NCBI GenBank assembly: GCA_002343455.1
Contig: DDSR01000247.1
Span: forward strand, 693 to 5,867
DNA from: Deltaproteobacteria bacterium UBA2385
Lineage (GTDB): Bacteria; Myxococcota_A; UBA796; UBA2385
Direction of reading: 5' to 3'
DNA length: 5,175 nucleotides
Made by a program: the position numbers and the translations under genes. The notes under the pieces are model-generated. The model was not told the origin of the DNA, searched no databases, and saw only the letters and a program-made list of their open reading frames with translations. Shown one piece after another: positions 4,132 to 5,175 of the stretch (position 1 is its first letter; each line of letters starts with the position of its first letter).

Positions 4132-5175
4132 GCCCGTGCACGGCATGTCTACGAGGGATTGGACGAGATCGCCGAGCGCCTGCGCCGCAACGCGCCGGAC
4201 ATCGGCTACATCGTCCTGGTCGACCGCACCGACCGGCGGACCAACGAGACGCTTGGCCGATTCGACTTCGACGAGAGCTCGGCCCTGCCCTGGCTGAGCG
4301 AACCGGAGGACGCCGCTCCCGAAGCCGACGGCGGCTACCGGCGCCTGTTCCTGGACACCGACCCTGGCGAGCCGGGCGACCCCGACTCGCCCGACGACGA
4401 CGACACCGACCCGTCCGAGGAGGACGACGACGACGACCGGGAGGTCGCGCCCACCTGGTCGCCATCAGACCGGGGCCCCATCCCCATGCGCTTCATCGCC
4501 GACGCCGCGGTGCGCTGGATCAAGGACCTCGCCGCCCGCTGCACCGTGGGCGAGCGCTTCCGCCGCTTCCGCATCAAGGTCTGCTCGCCCAAAGGTCATC
4601 GGCAGATCGACAGCGGCCAGTTCGTCTGCCGCAACCTCGCCTACGAGCACACCGTCGAGGCCGCCGACGAGGCCATCGCCGACCTGCGCATCCCCGAGCC
4701 CGATCTCGATCGTGCCGAGCGCGCCGGCATGGCCAAGGGCATCCAGGCCCTGGGCGACTACTACGCCCAGTGGGGCCAGATCGTTCTCGGCAGCATGGGC
4801 CAGCTCCAGCACGTCAACAACGCCATGCTCTCCCGCCTGCACGTCCAGCTCAGCGAGTCGCGGGGTCAGGTCGACGAGCTCGTCGCCGCCATGCTCGAGT
4901 CGCGCATCGCGGAGGCCCGGCTGGACAACCAGCGCAAGTCCGACGAGACCGCGGCCGACGCCCGCACCCTGCTCGCCCAGCAGGCGCTCCAGCAGCTCGG
5001 CGACGCCGCCAAGGCCTTCCTCACCGCCAAGGGCGTCAACCCCGAGATGGCCGATGTACTGGGCGCCATCGGCCAGAGCCCCGAGCTCGTCCAGACCCTG
5101 ACCGACCCTGACGTCAAGGCGCTCATGCAGGACCCGACCAACCTGCAGGCCCTCGCCGGGATGCTCAAGCAGGCC
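4129..5175 (+). CDS. Gene G: hypothetical protein with acidic linker and helical C-terminal half, 3' end missing
   Basis: Open for 349 codons to the right edge with no stop, on the opposite strand to genes A-F. Residues 1-80 form a small mixed domain (ARHVYEGLDEIAERLRR, then DIGYIVLVDRTDRRTNE). Residues 77-105 are a disordered acidic linker with D4 and D5 runs. Residues 120-175 form a second domain containing Cys138, Cys152 and Cys167 (RCTVGERFRRFRIKVCSPKG ... GQFVCRN). From residue 175 to the edge the chain is almost all helix, rich in Gln, Ala, Leu and Glu, and suited to a coiled coil or helical bundle. The GTG start is chosen for AAGGAGG at 4119-4125, although the 3-nt spacing is short; in-frame ATG 4105 (8 extra residues, MGRQRRRT) and GTG 4102 are alternatives. 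No family recognised. Its divergent placement suggests the shared intergenic region may control it together with the A-F operon. Confidence 0.8.
   Translation, partial: MARARHVYEGLDEIAERLRRNAPDIGYIVLVDRTDRRTNETLGRFDFDESSALPWLSEPEDAAPEADGGYRRLFLDTDPGEPGDPDSPDDDDTDPSEEDDDDDREVAPTWSPSDRGPIPMRFIADAAVRWIKDLAARCTVGERFRRFRIKVCSPKGHRQIDSGQFVCRNLAYEHTVEAADEAIADLRIPEPDLDRAERAGMAKGIQALGDYYAQWGQIVLGSMGQLQHVNNAMLSRLHVQLSESRGQVDELVAAMLESRIAEARLDNQRKSDETAADARTLLAQQALQQLGDAAKAFLTAKGVNPEMADVLGAIGQSPELVQTLTDPDVKALMQDPTNLQALAGMLKQA

Noticed and set aside
3122..4465. 447-codon minus-strand open frame crossing the intergenic region
   Set aside because: It overlaps gene A out of frame, crosses the tandem repeats and runs antisense to gene G. 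Its composition is Arg, Pro and Gly.
4465..4842. 125-residue minus-strand open frame inside gene G
   Set aside because: It is Ala, Gly, Val and Asp-rich antisense translation of the gene G helical region, with no independent evidence.
4023..5111. 362-codon plus-strand open frame overlapping gene G
   Set aside because: The product is almost entirely Arg, Pro, Gly and His. The adjacent frame from 4129 gives a balanced protein with clear domains and a ribosome-binding site.

Overview
This is a very GC-rich window (roughly 70% G+C by eye). It carries one long co-linear minus-strand gene block, a regulatory-looking divergent intergenic region, and the start of a plus-strand gene. Third codon positions are nearly all G or C. 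Starts are mostly preceded by good Shine-Dalgarno sequences, and GTG starts occur. This fits a high-GC bacterium such as a myxobacterium, another GC-rich proteobacterium, an actinobacterium or a planctomycete; nothing in the sequence decides between them. I see no rRNA, tRNA, CRISPR array, transposase, integrase, polymerase or portal/terminase gene.

Layout, in the direction of minus-strand transcription (right to left): gene A (3702-2953, 249 aa, helical with a glycine/arginine-rich and acidic tail), gene B (2894-2160, 244 aa, acidic block, arginine block, then a beta-rich domain), gene C (2131-1517, 204 aa, beta-rich), gene D (1507-1103, 134 aa, beta-sandwich-like), gene E (1103-576, 175 aa, transglutaminase-like fold with a complete Cys-His-Asp signature) and gene F (576 to the left edge, at least 192 aa, charged and incomplete). 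C-D are 9 nt apart, and D-E and E-F overlap by ATGA, so B to F look like one tightly coupled operon led by A. On the plus strand, gene G starts at about 4129 and runs off the right edge (at least 349 aa); it is of unknown function, with an acidic linker and a long helical second half.

The roughly 400 nt between A and G are densely structured: three perfect 22-bp tandem repeats, many GCGGCC hexamers partly continuing the 22-bp phase, several strong inverted repeats, and a small AT-richer island with a doubled TTGGCA. The leaders of A and B have similar pyrimidine-rich, G-poor sequences ending in near-identical ribosome-binding regions.

My best inference is that the minus-strand operon is a structural (virion-like or particle-like) module. 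The small beta-rich proteins, the proteins with segregated acidic and basic blocks and the embedded transglutaminase-like enzyme would suit a provirus, a plasmid-like element or another multi-protein assembly. No hallmark gene such as a packaging ATPase or replication protein lies in the window, so this remains a hypothesis. None of the genes matches a named gene I can assign with certainty.
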